Assembly: GCF_008824185.1 (NCBI RefSeq)
Contig: NZ_CP044426.1
Location: 124,001 to 188,000, forward strand
Direction of reading: 5' to 3'
Source: Paracoccus pantotrophus
Lineage (GTDB): Bacteria > Pseudomonadota > Alphaproteobacteria > Rhodobacterales > Rhodobacteraceae
Length of the DNA: 64,000 nucleotides
Part shown: piece by piece, positions 47,809-56,449 of the stretch
Numbering within the stretch: position 1 is the stretch's first letter
Layout of the letters: each line of letters begins with the position of its first letter
The notes under the pieces: model-generated
The model's database searches: none
Told to the model about the DNA's origin: nothing
What the model saw: only the letters and a program-made list of their open reading frames with translations
Position numbers and translations under genes: made by a program

Positions 47809-48656
47809 GGGCCCGCGAAGTTCCGGTCATGCGTCAGGGAAGGGATGCGGGACCGTGCCCCGAGAACCGCCGCCGGGTCAAGCGTCACGAAGCTCACCCC
47901 CGGCTCGGTGCCGCCATCGGCCAGCACCTCTCCCCAGGGCCCGACGGCCAGGGAGTGGCCATGGCTGCGGCGCGGGCGGCGGTCCGGCTCGGCATGGCTT
48001 GCATGGCTGCCGCATTGCGCGGGCGCCAGGACGAAGCAGCCGGTCTCGATGGCGCGGGCGCGCAACAGCACCTCCCAATGCGCGGCGCCGGTGGTGTCGT
48101 TGAAGGCGGCGGGCACGGTCAGCACCTGGGCCCCCGCCTGGGCCAGCGCGCGGTAAAGCGCGGGAAAGCGCAGGTCGTAGCAGACGGTCATGCCGACGGG
48201 CAGGGGCCCCTGGGCCAGCACCGCCCGCCCGCCCGGCCGGAAGGCCGCCGATTCGCGATAGGATTCGCTTTCTGACACGGTCACGTCGAACATGTGCAGC
48301 TTGTCATAGCGCGCCCGGATGCTGCCGTCCGGTGCGATCAGGAAGCTGCGATTGGCAAAGCGGCTCTCGCCCGGATCGCCGGTCTTCAGCGACAGCGAAC
48401 CGATCAGCAGCCAGATGCCCAGCTCGCGCGCATCCTCGCGCAATGCCGCGAGCGTCGGATCCTCGGCCTCGATGTGCAGAATCTGCTCCTGCCGCTCGCG
48501 GCCGGCACCCAGCAGGTTGGTCGCCTCGGGCGTCAGCACCCAGCCGGCCCCGCCCCGCGCCGCCTCGCGCACCAGCGCCTGCGTGACCGGCAGGTTGCGC
48601 TCGGGATCGTCCGAGACGCTCAGCTGCACCAGCCCCGCGGTCAGCGCCTGGCTCAT
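47805..48656 (-). CDS. carbon-nitrogen hydrolase (nitrilase superfamily, Nit1-like)
   Basis: 283 residues. Catalytic triad in place: Glu44 in VLTPEATNLLG, Lys119 in RARYDKLHMFDV, Cys159 in GMTVCYDLRFPALYR. The sequence around Cys and the HMFDV motif are typical of Nit1, which in other organisms deaminates deaminated glutathione. Next to glutaredoxin, this glutathione-repair role is plausible but inferred. The start overlaps the grxC stop by 4 bases. Confidence 0.92.
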   Translation of the reverse strand: MSQALTAGLVQLSVSDDPERNLPVTQALVREAARGGAGWVLTPEATNLLGAGRERQEQILHIEAEDPTLAALREDARELGIWLLIGSLSLKTGDPGESRFANRSFLIAPDGSIRARYDKLHMFDVTVSESESYRESAAFRPGGRAVLAQGPLPVGMTVCYDLRFPALYRALAQAGAQVLTVPAAFNDTTGAAHWEVLLRARAIETGCFVLAPAQCGSHASHAEPDRRPRRSHGHSLAVGPWGEVLADGGTEPGVSFVTLDPAAVLGARSRIPSLTHDRNFAGP

Positions 48657-48916
48657 GCGGTCAGGCCCAGCATGGCATCCAGCTGGCCCTGGCGGTCCAG
48701 CGCATGCAGATCGTCGCAGCCGCCGACATGGCGGCCGTCGATGAAGATCTGCGGCACGGTCCGGCGGCCGCCGGCGCGCTGGGTCATTGCCGCGCGCAGC
48801 TGCGGATCGCGGCTGACATCGGTGTCGTGATAGGCGATGCCCTTCTTGCGCAGCAGCGATTTCGCGGCAATGCAATAGGGGCAGGTGGGGGTGGTATAGA
48901 GTTCGACCTTGGCCAT
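48653..48916 (-). CDS. grxC: glutaredoxin 3
   Basis: 87 residues. Redox motif CPYC at Cys12 and Cys15, conserved TVPQIFIDGRHVGGCDDLHAL with the cis-Pro and the GG that binds glutathione. A dithiol glutaredoxin of the GrxC class. Gap to comF is 37 bases. Confidence 0.95.
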   Translation of the reverse strand: MAKVELYTTPTCPYCIAAKSLLRKKGIAYHDTDVSRDPQLRAAMTQRAGGRRTVPQIFIDGRHVGGCDDLHALDRQGQLDAMLGLTA

Positions 48917-48953
48917 AGATATGCGCGTCCCGGATTCATGGTTCGGTTCCTAT

Positions 48954-49691
48954 CTAGGCATCCTTGACCGCCCGCGCCAGAACCACGACCGAGATCGGCC
49001 CCGCGCCCGCTGCCGCCAGCGCATCGGCCGAGGCGGCCAGCGTTGCCCCCGAGGCCATCACGTCATCGACCAGCAGCACCGCCCGGCCCTGCACCTGCGC
49101 CGCCATGCGCGCCGGCACGCCGATCGCCCCGTCCACATTCGCGAAACGGTCGCCGACGCTGCCATGGTCCTGCATCGGCGTATGCCGCAGCCGCCGCAGG
49201 GCGCCGGGCAGATGCGCCAGCCCATGCGCGCGGGCGACATGCCGCGACAGCATCTCGGCCTGGTTGTACTTGCGCTTCAGCAGCCGGCGCAGATGCACCG
49301 GCACCGGCACCACCACCGTCTCCGGCCGCAGCAGCGGCAGGGCCGCCCGCGCCACCCAGCCGCCAAGCGCGGGTGCCAGGTCCAGCCGGTCGCCATGCTT
49401 CAGCATCAGGGCCAGCCTGCGGCCGCTGCCGCGATAGACCAGCGCCGCCCGGCCCTGTTGCCAGGGCCGCCGGACCCTCAGGCAGTCGTCGCAGACCAGC
49501 AACCCCGCCGCCGCGTCCGCCGCATCGCCCGCCCCGTCGCCAGGCAAGGGCGCGCCGCAGCGCGCGCAGCAGGTGCCGGTGATGAAATCGGCCTCGCGCC
49601 AGCAGGCGGGGCACAGCCCGCCCTCGTCGGCGACGGGCGCGCCGCAGCACAGGCATTGCGGCGGATAGACCAGCCGCAATGCGCCTTTCAT
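48954..49691 (-). CDS. comF: ComF family phosphoribosyltransferase-like protein
   Basis: 245 residues from ATG 49691. An N-terminal zinc-ribbon pair (PPQCLCCGAPVADEGGLCPACW and CCARCGAPLP, plus CDDCLRV) precedes the PRT domain with KRKYNQAEMLSRHVA and the PRPP loop AVLLVDDVMASGATLAA. ComF aids DNA uptake and fork restart in some bacteria. An ATG at 49724 is an alternative start but would overlap the divergent gene. Confidence 0.9.
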   Translation of the reverse strand: MKGALRLVYPPQCLCCGAPVADEGGLCPACWREADFITGTCCARCGAPLPGDGAGDAADAAAGLLVCDDCLRVRRPWQQGRAALVYRGSGRRLALMLKHGDRLDLAPALGGWVARAALPLLRPETVVVPVPVHLRRLLKRKYNQAEMLSRHVARAHGLAHLPGALRRLRHTPMQDHGSVGDRFANVDGAIGVPARMAAQVQGRAVLLVDDVMASGATLAASADALAAAGAGPISVVVLARAVKDA

Positions 49692-49725
49692 CAGGCCGCG
49701 AAGCCCCCTATGTTCAGCCCCCATG

Positions 49726-50562
49726 ATGCCCGATCCCACCTCTTCCGTTCCCGGCCTGACCGATCGCCGCGCGCTGGAGCGCAACCGCGCCCGCGCCCTG
49801 CGCCTGGGGCCGGTCGATTTCCTGCATCGAATCGTCGCCGACGAGATCGAGGATAGGCTGGCAGAGGTTAACAGACGGTTTAGCGCCGTCGCCGTCGTCA
49901 CCGGCCAGCCGCAGTTCTGGCGCGATGCCATGCCCAGCGCGGCGATCGTCGCCGATACGCCCGTTCTGGCGCTGGAACCGGGGGCGCATGACCTGGTGAT
50001 CCATGCCCTGGCGCTGCACTGGGCCGAGGATCCGGTGGGCCAGATCGCCCAGGCGGCGCGCGCGCTGCGCCCCGACGGGCTGTTCATCGCCGCCTGTCCC
50101 GGCGGGCGCAGCCTGCACGAGCTGCGCGACGCGCTGACCCGCGCCGAGGCCGAGGTGACGGGCGGCCTGTCGCCCCGCGTCCTGCCCATGGGCGAGATCC
50201 GCGACCTGGGCGGGCTTTTGCCGCGCGCGGGCCTGGCGCTGCCGGTCGCCGACCAGATCACCCAGATCGCCAGCTATCGCAGCCTGTTCCATCTGGCGCG
50301 CGACCTGCGCGCCATGGGCGAGGGCAATGCGCTGGCCCAGCGGCTGCGGCGCCCGACGCGACGAGATGTCTTGTTGCGCGCCGCCGCGCTTTATGCCGAA
50401 AACCATCCCGACCCGCAGGATGAAACGCGCATCCGGGCCACCTTCGATCTGGTCTTCCTGACCGGATGGGCGCCCGATGCCAGTCAGCAGAAACCGCTTC
50501 GGCCCGGCTCGGCCCGGATGCCGCTTGCCGAAGCTCTTGCCAGCACGAGAAAGCCCGAATGA
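49726..50562 (+). CDS. class I SAM-dependent methyltransferase (NDUFAF5/BioC-like)
   Basis: 278 residues; ATG 49723 is two bases-in-frame alternative (one codon earlier). A segment RALRLGPVDFLHRIVADEIEDRL precedes the fold; the late motifs LVIHALALHWAEDPVGQIAQ and ALRPDGLFIAACPGG match BioC and NDUFAF5, the complex I assembly hydroxylase/methylase. The glycine-rich motif I is poor (AVVTGQPQFW), so SAM binding may be altered, as in NDUFAF5-like proteins. It overlaps hemH by 4 bases (ATGA). Confidence 0.82.
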   Translation: MPDPTSSVPGLTDRRALERNRARALRLGPVDFLHRIVADEIEDRLAEVNRRFSAVAVVTGQPQFWRDAMPSAAIVADTPVLALEPGAHDLVIHALALHWAEDPVGQIAQAARALRPDGLFIAACPGGRSLHELRDALTRAEAEVTGGLSPRVLPMGEIRDLGGLLPRAGLALPVADQITQIASYRSLFHLARDLRAMGEGNALAQRLRRPTRRDVLLRAAALYAENHPDPQDETRIRATFDLVFLTGWAPDASQQKPLRPGSARMPLAEALASTRKPE

Positions 50563-51590
50563 CCTTTACCGAGTACGCCCCAGCCGACCATCCGAACATC
50601 CCAGCCCGCAAGATTGGCGTGCTGGTCGCCAACCTGGGCACGCCCGATTCGCCCGACTACTGGCCGATGCGGCGCTATCTGAGCGAGTTCCTGTCGGACA
50701 AGCGGGTGATCGATTATCCCGCCTGGAAATGGCAGCCGCTGCTGCAGACTGTCATCCTGTCCAAGCGGCCCTTCACCTCGGGAGCGAACTACCGGCTGAT
50801 CTGGAACAACGAGGCGAACGAAAGCCCGCTGATGACCATCACCAAGCAGCAGGTGGCGGCGCTGCGCGAGCGGGCCTCGGCGCTGTGGGGCGACCGGGTC
50901 ATGGTCGATTTCTGCATGCGCTACGGCAATCCCTCGACGCCGGACGTGGTCGAGCGCATGGTCAAGGCGGGCTGCGACCGCATCCTGTTCTTCCCGCTCT
51001 ATCCGCAATATGCCGGGGCGACGACGGCGACGGCGAACGACCAGTTCTTCCGGGCGCTGATGACGCAGAAATGGCAGCCGGCCTCGCGCACCGTGCCGCC
51101 CTATTTCGACCGGCCGGATTATATCGCGGCGCTGGCCGCCTCGGTCGAACGCGCGCTTGGCGGCCGCCAGCCGAGAAAGCTGGTCGCCAGCTATCACGGC
51201 ATGCCGAAACGCTACCTGATGGAGGGCGACCCCTATCATTGCCAGTGCCAGAAGACCTCGCGCCTGCTGCGGGAACGGCTGGGCTGGGACGAGGGTGTGA
51301 TCGACACCACCTTCCAGTCGGTCTTTGGCACCGAGGAATGGCTGCGCCCCTATACGGTCGAGCATGTGGCCGAACTGGCCAAGCAGGGCATCACCGAGAT
51401 CGCGGTGATCTCGCCCGCCTTCTCGGCCGATTGCATCGAGACGCTGGAAGAGATCCAGGGCGAGATCCGCGAGGCCTTCGAACATGCCGGCGGCAAGGAG
51501 TTCACCTATATCCCCTGCCTGAACGCCGAGCCCGCGCATATCGACGTGCTGGCGACCGTGATCGCCGAGAATCTGGCGGGCTGGATCTGA
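50559..51590 (+). CDS. hemH: ferrochelatase
   Basis: 343 residues. GVLVANLGTPDSPDYWPMRRYLSEF is the N-terminal signature, catalytic His in KLVASYHGMPKRYLMEGDPYHCQCQKT, LTFQSVFGTEEWL-like segment and ISPAFSADCIETLEEI with the catalytic Glu. It inserts Fe2+ into protoporphyrin IX. Translation is probably coupled to the preceding methyltransferase. The gene is complete, but transposon debris begins within 200 bases of its end. Confidence 0.97.
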   Translation: MTFTEYAPADHPNIPARKIGVLVANLGTPDSPDYWPMRRYLSEFLSDKRVIDYPAWKWQPLLQTVILSKRPFTSGANYRLIWNNEANESPLMTITKQQVAALRERASALWGDRVMVDFCMRYGNPSTPDVVERMVKAGCDRILFFPLYPQYAGATTATANDQFFRALMTQKWQPASRTVPPYFDRPDYIAALAASVERALGGRQPRKLVASYHGMPKRYLMEGDPYHCQCQKTSRLLRERLGWDEGVIDTTFQSVFGTEEWLRPYTVEHVAELAKQGITEIAVISPAFSADCIETLEEIQGEIREAFEHAGGKEFTYIPCLNAEPAHIDVLATVIAENLAGWI

Positions 51591-51607
51591 GGGTCGGATA
51601 TGCGGAT

Positions 51608-51632
51608 GTCCGCTTTGCGGAACGAAGCGGAC
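51608..51632 (+). terminator. hairpin after hemH
   Basis: GTCCGCTT-(9)-AAGCGGAC, 18 bases after the hemH stop; no T-run follows, so terminator function is only likely. Confidence 0.5.
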
Positions 51633-51769
51633 GGTCGTGGCATTAGTGAACATCACCGCGTGCCCTGTTCACCGCATCGATCCACTCGGATGCAACGGCG
51701 ACCAGCGCGGCGTAGTCGCATATCCTGCATTCTGCCCGCCCTATCAGGTTGCTGAAGAAGTCGGCCCTC

Positions 51770-52329
51770 GACCTGGTTTGCGGACCATGGTTCACCCTGT
51801 GCGTGGCGACGGCGGGGAGCCCAATGGACGACGATTTCACCTAGGTCGCTACCTGGAGGGGTTGCGTGTATGTGGCTTTCGTCATCGACGCCCACGCACG
51901 CCGGATCGTCGGCTGGCGGGCGAGCCAAACAGCTCACGCAGGCTTCGTGCTCGAAGCCTTGGAACAGGCCGTGCATGATCGGCGACCGGTCACGGGCGCG
52001 GGGCTCGTTTACCATTCCGACCGCGTGTCGCCATACCTGTCGATCAAATACACCGAGAGGCTGGGCGAGGCCGGCATCGAACCATCTGGGGCAGCGTCAG
52101 CGACAGCTGCGACAACGCTTTGGCGGAGACGATCGACGGTCCCTTCAAGGCCGGGGTGATCCATCGACGCGGGCCGTGGCGCAGTTTCGAAGCTGTCGAG
52201 TATGCCACCCTCGAATGGGTCGACTGGCTCGACAACCGCCGCCTTCTCGAGCCGATCGGAAACATCCCGCCAGCGGAAGCGGAGGCAAGCTTCCACGCCG
52301 CTCTGGATACTGAAGACATGGCCGCGTAA
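51770..52329 (+). pseudogene. IS3-family transposase OrfB remnant
   Basis: Several frames together give the DDE transposase C-terminus: DDDFT-stop-VATWRGCVYVAFVIDAHARRIVG, then VLEALEQAVHDRRPVT, YHSDR, YTERLGEAGIEPS, and in another frame AETIDGPFKAGVIHRRGPWR, TLEWVDWLDNRRLLEPIGNI. Lesions: a TAG in DFTYVATW (51843), a compensated shift near 52022, a one-base loss near 52090 and Tyr to Cys in DSYDN. The 5' half is absent. Clearly inactive. Confidence 0.88.
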
Positions 52330-52342
52330 CTAACCGAAATCA

Positions 52343-52367
52343 GCCTCCGGAGAACCCGGAGCGGTTC
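52343..52367 (+). mobile_element. right terminal inverted repeat of the IS3-like element
   Basis: On the minus strand it starts TGAACCGCTCCGGGTTCTCC, the usual terminal repeat of this IS3 group, ending about 40 bases after the transposase remnant. No matching left repeat is visible upstream, so the left end is deleted. Confidence 0.7.
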
Positions 52368-52448
52368 ACACCGTCAGCCCCCTACGAGATGCTGGCCAGG
52401 TTACAGGACCAGACCGTTAAGCGAAGCCTGGAGTGATCGGACGACGGG

Positions 52449-53664
52449 GTGTCCCGATTGACGCTGGAGATCGCTGACATCTTTCGCGCCCATGGTCCCA
52501 CGTGGCGGCGGGCCAATGCCGGGCATGTCAGCCTGACCCAACTGAAGGTCACGTCGGGGCCATAGAGGCCTGCCGGACCGAGGCACTTGGGCCAGGCATG
52601 TGGCGGGTTGTGCCAGGTGCGGCCATCACCCTATCGCCTACAACTCCTGCAAGAACCGGCATTGCCCCAGGTGCCAGGGACCGGCGGCGCGCGACTGGAT
52701 GGCAGCGCGTGCCGAGGATCTGCTCCCGGTCACGCCGTCTTCACCCTTCCGGCCGAGATCGCGCGGATCGCTTCTTGCAACAAGAGGGCGGTCTACGGGC
52801 TGCTGTTCAAGGGTGTGGGCATGACTGCCATCGGTCCGAAGGAATGCCCGAACGCGGAAACGGTCATGACCATCGCCGCCGGCCCCAAGCGCCTTGGCGC
52901 CCGTGTCGGCATGACCAGTGTGCTGCACACCTGGGGATCGGCGCTGACTCATCCCCACATCCCCATGATCGTTCCGACCGGCGGCCTGTTGCCCGAGGGC
53001 ACGAGGTGGGTCACCTGCAAGCGCGGGTTCTTGCTGCATGTGCGGGTTCTGTCGCGGCTGTTCCGACGCCTGTTTCTGGACGGGCTGAGGGATCTGCACC
53101 GGGCCGGTCAGTTGGTCTTCTTAAGCGATCTTGCCGAGTTGGCCGACGCGCGCACCTTCACCGCCTGACGTGCCCCGTTCCGACAATCCGAATGGGTGAT
53201 CTATGCCAAGCCGCCCTTCGGAGAACCCGAGGCCGTGCTGGCCTATCTCAGCCGCTACACGCACCGCGTCGCCATTTCCAACGCGCGTCTGGTCAGCGCC
53301 GATGCCCATGCCGTCGCCTTTCGCTGGAAGGATTACCGCATCGAATCCGGCGACCGGCAAAAAGTCATGCGGCTGGCCACGCCCGAGTTCATCCGTCGCG
53401 TCCTGATCCATGTCCTGCCCGATGGCTTCCACCGCATCCGGCATTCCGGCCTGCTGGCCAGTTCGGCTCGCAAGGCCAATATCACCAAGATCCGCGCCTT
53501 GCTCTGCGTCCAGCAGTCTGAACAGGTCGCCGTTCCAGAGCCAAAGCCCGAGATCGCCCCGCTCACCATGCCCCTCCTGCGGCGGTGTCATGCGCATCAT
53601 CGAGATCTTCAGGCGGGGACAGACACCGATGTCGTGCGCGCCACCGAGGGAACAGGCCGCATGA
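52449..53664 (+). pseudogene. IS91-family transposase, multiply frameshifted
   Basis: Pieces in three frames line up with the IS91/ISCR transposase: LTLEIADIFRAHGPTWRRAN (52455 on), then zinc-finger CARCGHHPIAYNSCKNRHCP and CQGPAARDWMAARAEDLL, then VFTLPAEIARIA and KRLGARVGMTSVLHTWGSAL, and after another shift AKPPFGEPEAVLAYLSRYTH, FRWKDYRIESGD and CPSCGGVMRIIEIFRRGQ to the stop at 53664. At least four frame breaks exist. Tyr residues of the HUH/Y2 type are in the YLSRYTHRVAIS segment. Dead element. Confidence 0.88.
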
Positions 53665-54029
53665 CATATCGCCCGTCGTCCGTCACGAAACAGCACCGGC
53701 CACAGACCGCAGGCCCGGTCCCAACAGCGCGTGCTTGTTCATTGCCAGCACGGCACGAGGCGGCAGAAACTCCAAACCGCACAGCCCTTGTCGAGATCAT
53801 CGGCCGGGTTTGCGATCGTATCAGGTGCCTGGAACGCCATCAGCCGCACTCCGGATAAATCCGTCGTCCCGTCCCTTTGCGCGCTTTACCCCTAGCCTGA
53901 TCCAAGACCCCCGCGGCTTCCGCCTTGGGAGGTTTTCCAACGCGGCCCGACCCCGCACCAGGGGCACCCTCATGCCGCGGCCCGCATCGGAAAACCTTCA
54001 CCGTAGCGGTCGTTCCTGTCCCGGCCGGG
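53665..54029. other. non-coding stretch, probable right end of the IS91-type element
   Basis: About 365 bases without a gene. It carries an inverted repeat AGGTTTTCC (53930-53938) and GGAAAACCT (53989-53997) around a GC-rich segment, close to where the native L,D-transpeptidase gene ends. This is a plausible element boundary or terminator. Open frames here show no gene-like features. Confidence 0.5.
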
Positions 54030-54683
54030 TCAGATCAGCAGCACCTGGGTGCCGATCTTGGTCAGGTCGTAGAGCTGCTTGATATGCTCGTTGTAAAGGC
54101 CGATGCAGCCGTTCGAGGACTTGCGGCCGATCTTGCGCGTGTCATGCGTGCCGTGGATGCGGTAATACTGCCAGCTCAGCCACAGCGCATGGGTGCCCAA
54201 GGGGTTGTCCGGCCCCGGCGGCACGAAATCCGGCCATTCGGGGTTGCGCTTCTTCATCTCGGGGGTGGGCGCCCAGCTGGGGCCCTCGACCTTCTTGATG
54301 ATCTCGGTGCGGCCGGTGCGGGTCAGGTCGGCGCTGACCGGGACCGAGGTCGGGAACAGCTTGTAGACCGACTGGTCCTCGGACCAGTAATGCAGCGCGC
54401 GCGAGGTCAGGTCGACCAGGATGGCGCCATTGGTCAGGCTGCTGAAATAGGGCTGCCAGTCCTGCATGCGGAAGCTGGAGATGTTGCGCCGCGAATCCTG
54501 TCCGGCATCGTATTGCACCATACCCGCATCCGGGGTGGCGCCGCCCGCCGTGCCCTGCAAGGGCTGGCCGGTATAGGGGTCGAAGGATTGCGCGATGGCC
54601 GGGGCCGCCAGCCCTGCCGCGCCCATCGCCACCGAGGCGGTCAGAAATGTCCGGCGCGAGACCGGTTTCTTCGGCGTGATCAT
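54030..54683 (-). CDS. L,D-transpeptidase with Tat signal
   Basis: 217 residues. N-terminus SRRTFLTASVAMGAAGLAAPAI is a twin-arginine signal. YkuD domain at about residues 85-217, with HALWLSWQYYRIHGTH (His178) and the catalytic KSSNGCIGLYNEHIKQL (Cys193). It cross-links or anchors proteins to peptidoglycan via 3-3 links. Start follows GGAGC. It is divergent from the CAP lipoprotein gene, which shares its promoter region. Confidence 0.93.
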   Translation of the reverse strand: MITPKKPVSRRTFLTASVAMGAAGLAAPAIAQSFDPYTGQPLQGTAGGATPDAGMVQYDAGQDSRRNISSFRMQDWQPYFSSLTNGAILVDLTSRALHYWSEDQSVYKLFPTSVPVSADLTRTGRTEIIKKVEGPSWAPTPEMKKRNPEWPDFVPPGPDNPLGTHALWLSWQYYRIHGTHDTRKIGRKSSNGCIGLYNEHIKQLYDLTKIGTQVLLI

Positions 54684-54912
54684 GTGTCGCTCCTGATATG
54701 TGACGGACCGCTTCCTGCGGCCTTCTCTGCCCGAATGTGCGAAAGAGGTCTTGCTGGAACGGGGATTTACGCCTGCCGCGGACGCCTTGCAATTCAAACA
54801 AGCGTCATTGTCGCAACACAGTCGCAGGCTGTTGCGCTCACGCAATCTTGGGTTTGAAGCGGCGGTTGCGCTTTTGTATGGCTGGCGCAAACATCCTTGG
54901 GGACAGGACATC

Positions 54913-55473
54913 ATGCTGAAACTTTCCACCCTGGCGCTTGTGTCGGTGCTGGCCCTTGCGGCCTGCCAGCAGCCTCAGCCGCAACTGGGCCCCGACGGCC
55001 AGCCGCTGCCCACGGCCTATCGCATCACCCCGCGCGAAGAGGCGCAGATCCCCGGCCGCGTCCTGGGCCAGATCAACGCGCTGCGCGCCAATGTCGCGGC
55101 GCCCGCCATGATGCAGAGCCCCGCGCTGGATGCGGCCGCCAAGGTCCATGCCCGCGACATGGCGGCGCAGAACCGGGCCTGGCATTTCGGCTCGGACGGC
55201 TCATCGCCGCTGGAGCGGGTGCGGCGCCAGGGCTATATGGGCCATCTGATCGGCGAGAACATCTCCGAGACCTACGAAAACGAGATCACCACCCTGAACG
55301 CCTGGATGCAGACCCGCGACACCCGCGACGTCATCATGGATCCGCGCGCCACGGAGTTCGGCATCGGCTGGTACCAGGAACCCTCGGGCAAGATCTGGTG
55401 GGTGTTGATCACCGGCGCGGCCGGTGCGCCGATGGCCATGGCCGGGGGCTTTGCCTCGGGCGCCGGCATCTGA
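54913..55473 (+). CDS. CAP/SCP-domain lipoprotein
   Basis: 186 residues. Lipoprotein signal with lipobox LALAAC (Cys18), followed by a Gln/Pro linker and a CAP domain (LGQINALRANVAAPAMMQSP, KVHARDMAAQNRAWHFGSDG, GHLIGENISETYENEITTLN, FGIGWYQEPSGKIWWVLI). His in NRAWHF and Glu in GENIS are the usual CAP pocket residues. Role unknown; bacterial CAP proteins are envelope-associated. Start at 54913 because the signal begins here; the open frame continues upstream. Confidence 0.9.
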   Translation: MLKLSTLALVSVLALAACQQPQPQLGPDGQPLPTAYRITPREEAQIPGRVLGQINALRANVAAPAMMQSPALDAAAKVHARDMAAQNRAWHFGSDGSSPLERVRRQGYMGHLIGENISETYENEITTLNAWMQTRDTRDVIMDPRATEFGIGWYQEPSGKIWWVLITGAAGAPMAMAGGFASGAGI

Positions 55474-55823
55474 CAACGCGGCGCGGCCTTTTGCGGGCCG
55501 CGCCTTTCCGGCCGCTCGGCCAGCCGACGAAGCCCGATCAGGGCCGTCGGCGGCGCATGCCGGTTCGCCGAGAGGGCCGAAGCAAGGATGCCGGGTGCTG
55601 CATGTCCGGCCGACAGGCGGCACTTGGTCAAGGCCGTTGCCGCCGCGCGCCGCAACAGCGGCGCATGCCGGTTCGCGAACAGGAACGATGCGATCATGCG
55701 GCGCCCGATGCCGGGCGCTGCCATGGCCGGCCGAGACGGGCCTGCAAATGCTGTCGCGGGCCCGATCCCGCCGGGTGCCGCGCCGCAGCCGCCGCGGTTC
55801 CCCGGACCCTGCCGGCCGGGATC
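55474..55823. other. gene-free region with a degenerate direct repeat
   Basis: 350 bases without a gene. GGCGCATGCCGGTTCGC occurs at 55552 and again at 55660, and the following GATGCCGGGyGCTGC and CCGGCCGA are repeated at the same spacing, so a unit of about 70 bases is duplicated with a period near 108. No function is apparent. Confidence 0.6.
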
Positions 55824-56096
55824 CTATTTGAAGGTGATCTCGTATTCGCCCGCCTCGAAGGCCAGCATCTCGACGAACTTCATCTCGTTGCGGTCCTCGA
55901 AGACATAGACATAGACGGTGTCATGCAGAAGCGTGGCGCGGCAAAAGACCTTCTCGGCCGTCACCCGTGCCGGGCAGGTCTCCAGGTCGATATGGTTCAC
56001 GGAAGGCTCGAATGCTTCATAGCCGAAGTCCTGGGCCTGTGCGCCGGTGCCGACGAAGGTGGCGGCAAGCAGGGCGGGGGCGAGTAGCGATCTCAT
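55824..56096 (-). CDS. small secreted protein of unknown function
   Basis: 90 residues. Signal peptide LLAPALLAATFVGTGAQAQ, cleaved near residue 22; the mature part has Cys41 and Cys52, likely a disulfide, and an amphipathic beta-rich tail (DTVYVYVFEDRNEMKFVEML). Start at 56096 after GGAG. Located between the CAP lipoprotein and second transpeptidase genes. I do not recognise the family. Confidence 0.72.
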   Translation of the reverse strand: MRSLLAPALLAATFVGTGAQAQDFGYEAFEPSVNHIDLETCPARVTAEKVFCRATLLHDTVYVYVFEDRNEMKFVEMLAFEAGEYEITFK

Positions 56097-56229
56097 GGAT
56101 GATCTCCGGGAATGGGTGAAGACGCGACTGATAATAACCAAGTGATTCAGTCAATTTTTTACCTAAAGGCAGGAATCGTCCGGGTGCAACCCATTGCTTT
56201 GCCGCGACGCGTCGGTTCACCCTGCGCGC

Positions 56230-56261
56230 TCGTCTGTTCGTCTGCTCGTCTGCTCGTTCGC
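56230..56261. repeat. 8-base tandem repeat, four units
   Basis: TCGTCTGT, TCGTCTGC, TCGTCTGC, TCGTTCGC in tandem at 56230-56261. Short simple repeats of this kind can vary in copy number. Confidence 0.8.
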
Positions 56262-56393
56262 TTGCCTGCCGGACCGCCCTGCGGTGCAGCCGCCGGAAAG
56301 GCCCATGGCGTTGTCCATGGCGGATGCGTCAGCCTGATGCCGGCCGGCGCTGGTCGCCCGGCTTGCTGCCGTCCCGGCCTTCCGACATGGCAA

Positions 56394-56417
56394 GGCCCCG
56401 CGCCGATGCGCGGGGCC
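56394..56417 (-). terminator. hairpin after the lipoprotein L,D-transpeptidase
   Basis: GGCCCCGCGC-cgat-GCGCGGGGCC, a perfect 10-base stem 32 bases beyond the transpeptidase stop. A T-tract is weak. Confidence 0.7.
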
Positions 56418-56449
56418 TGGGTCATCGTTCGGCGGTGTCAGGGATGGCG

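Larger units (their letters stand above)
56097..56449. other. non-coding region with an octamer repeat
   Basis: Some 350 bases without a convincing gene. It contains the octamer run at 56230-56261 and the transpeptidase terminator at 56394-56417; the AT-rich part at 56130-56170 is probably the promoter region of the small secreted gene. Confidence 0.6.
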
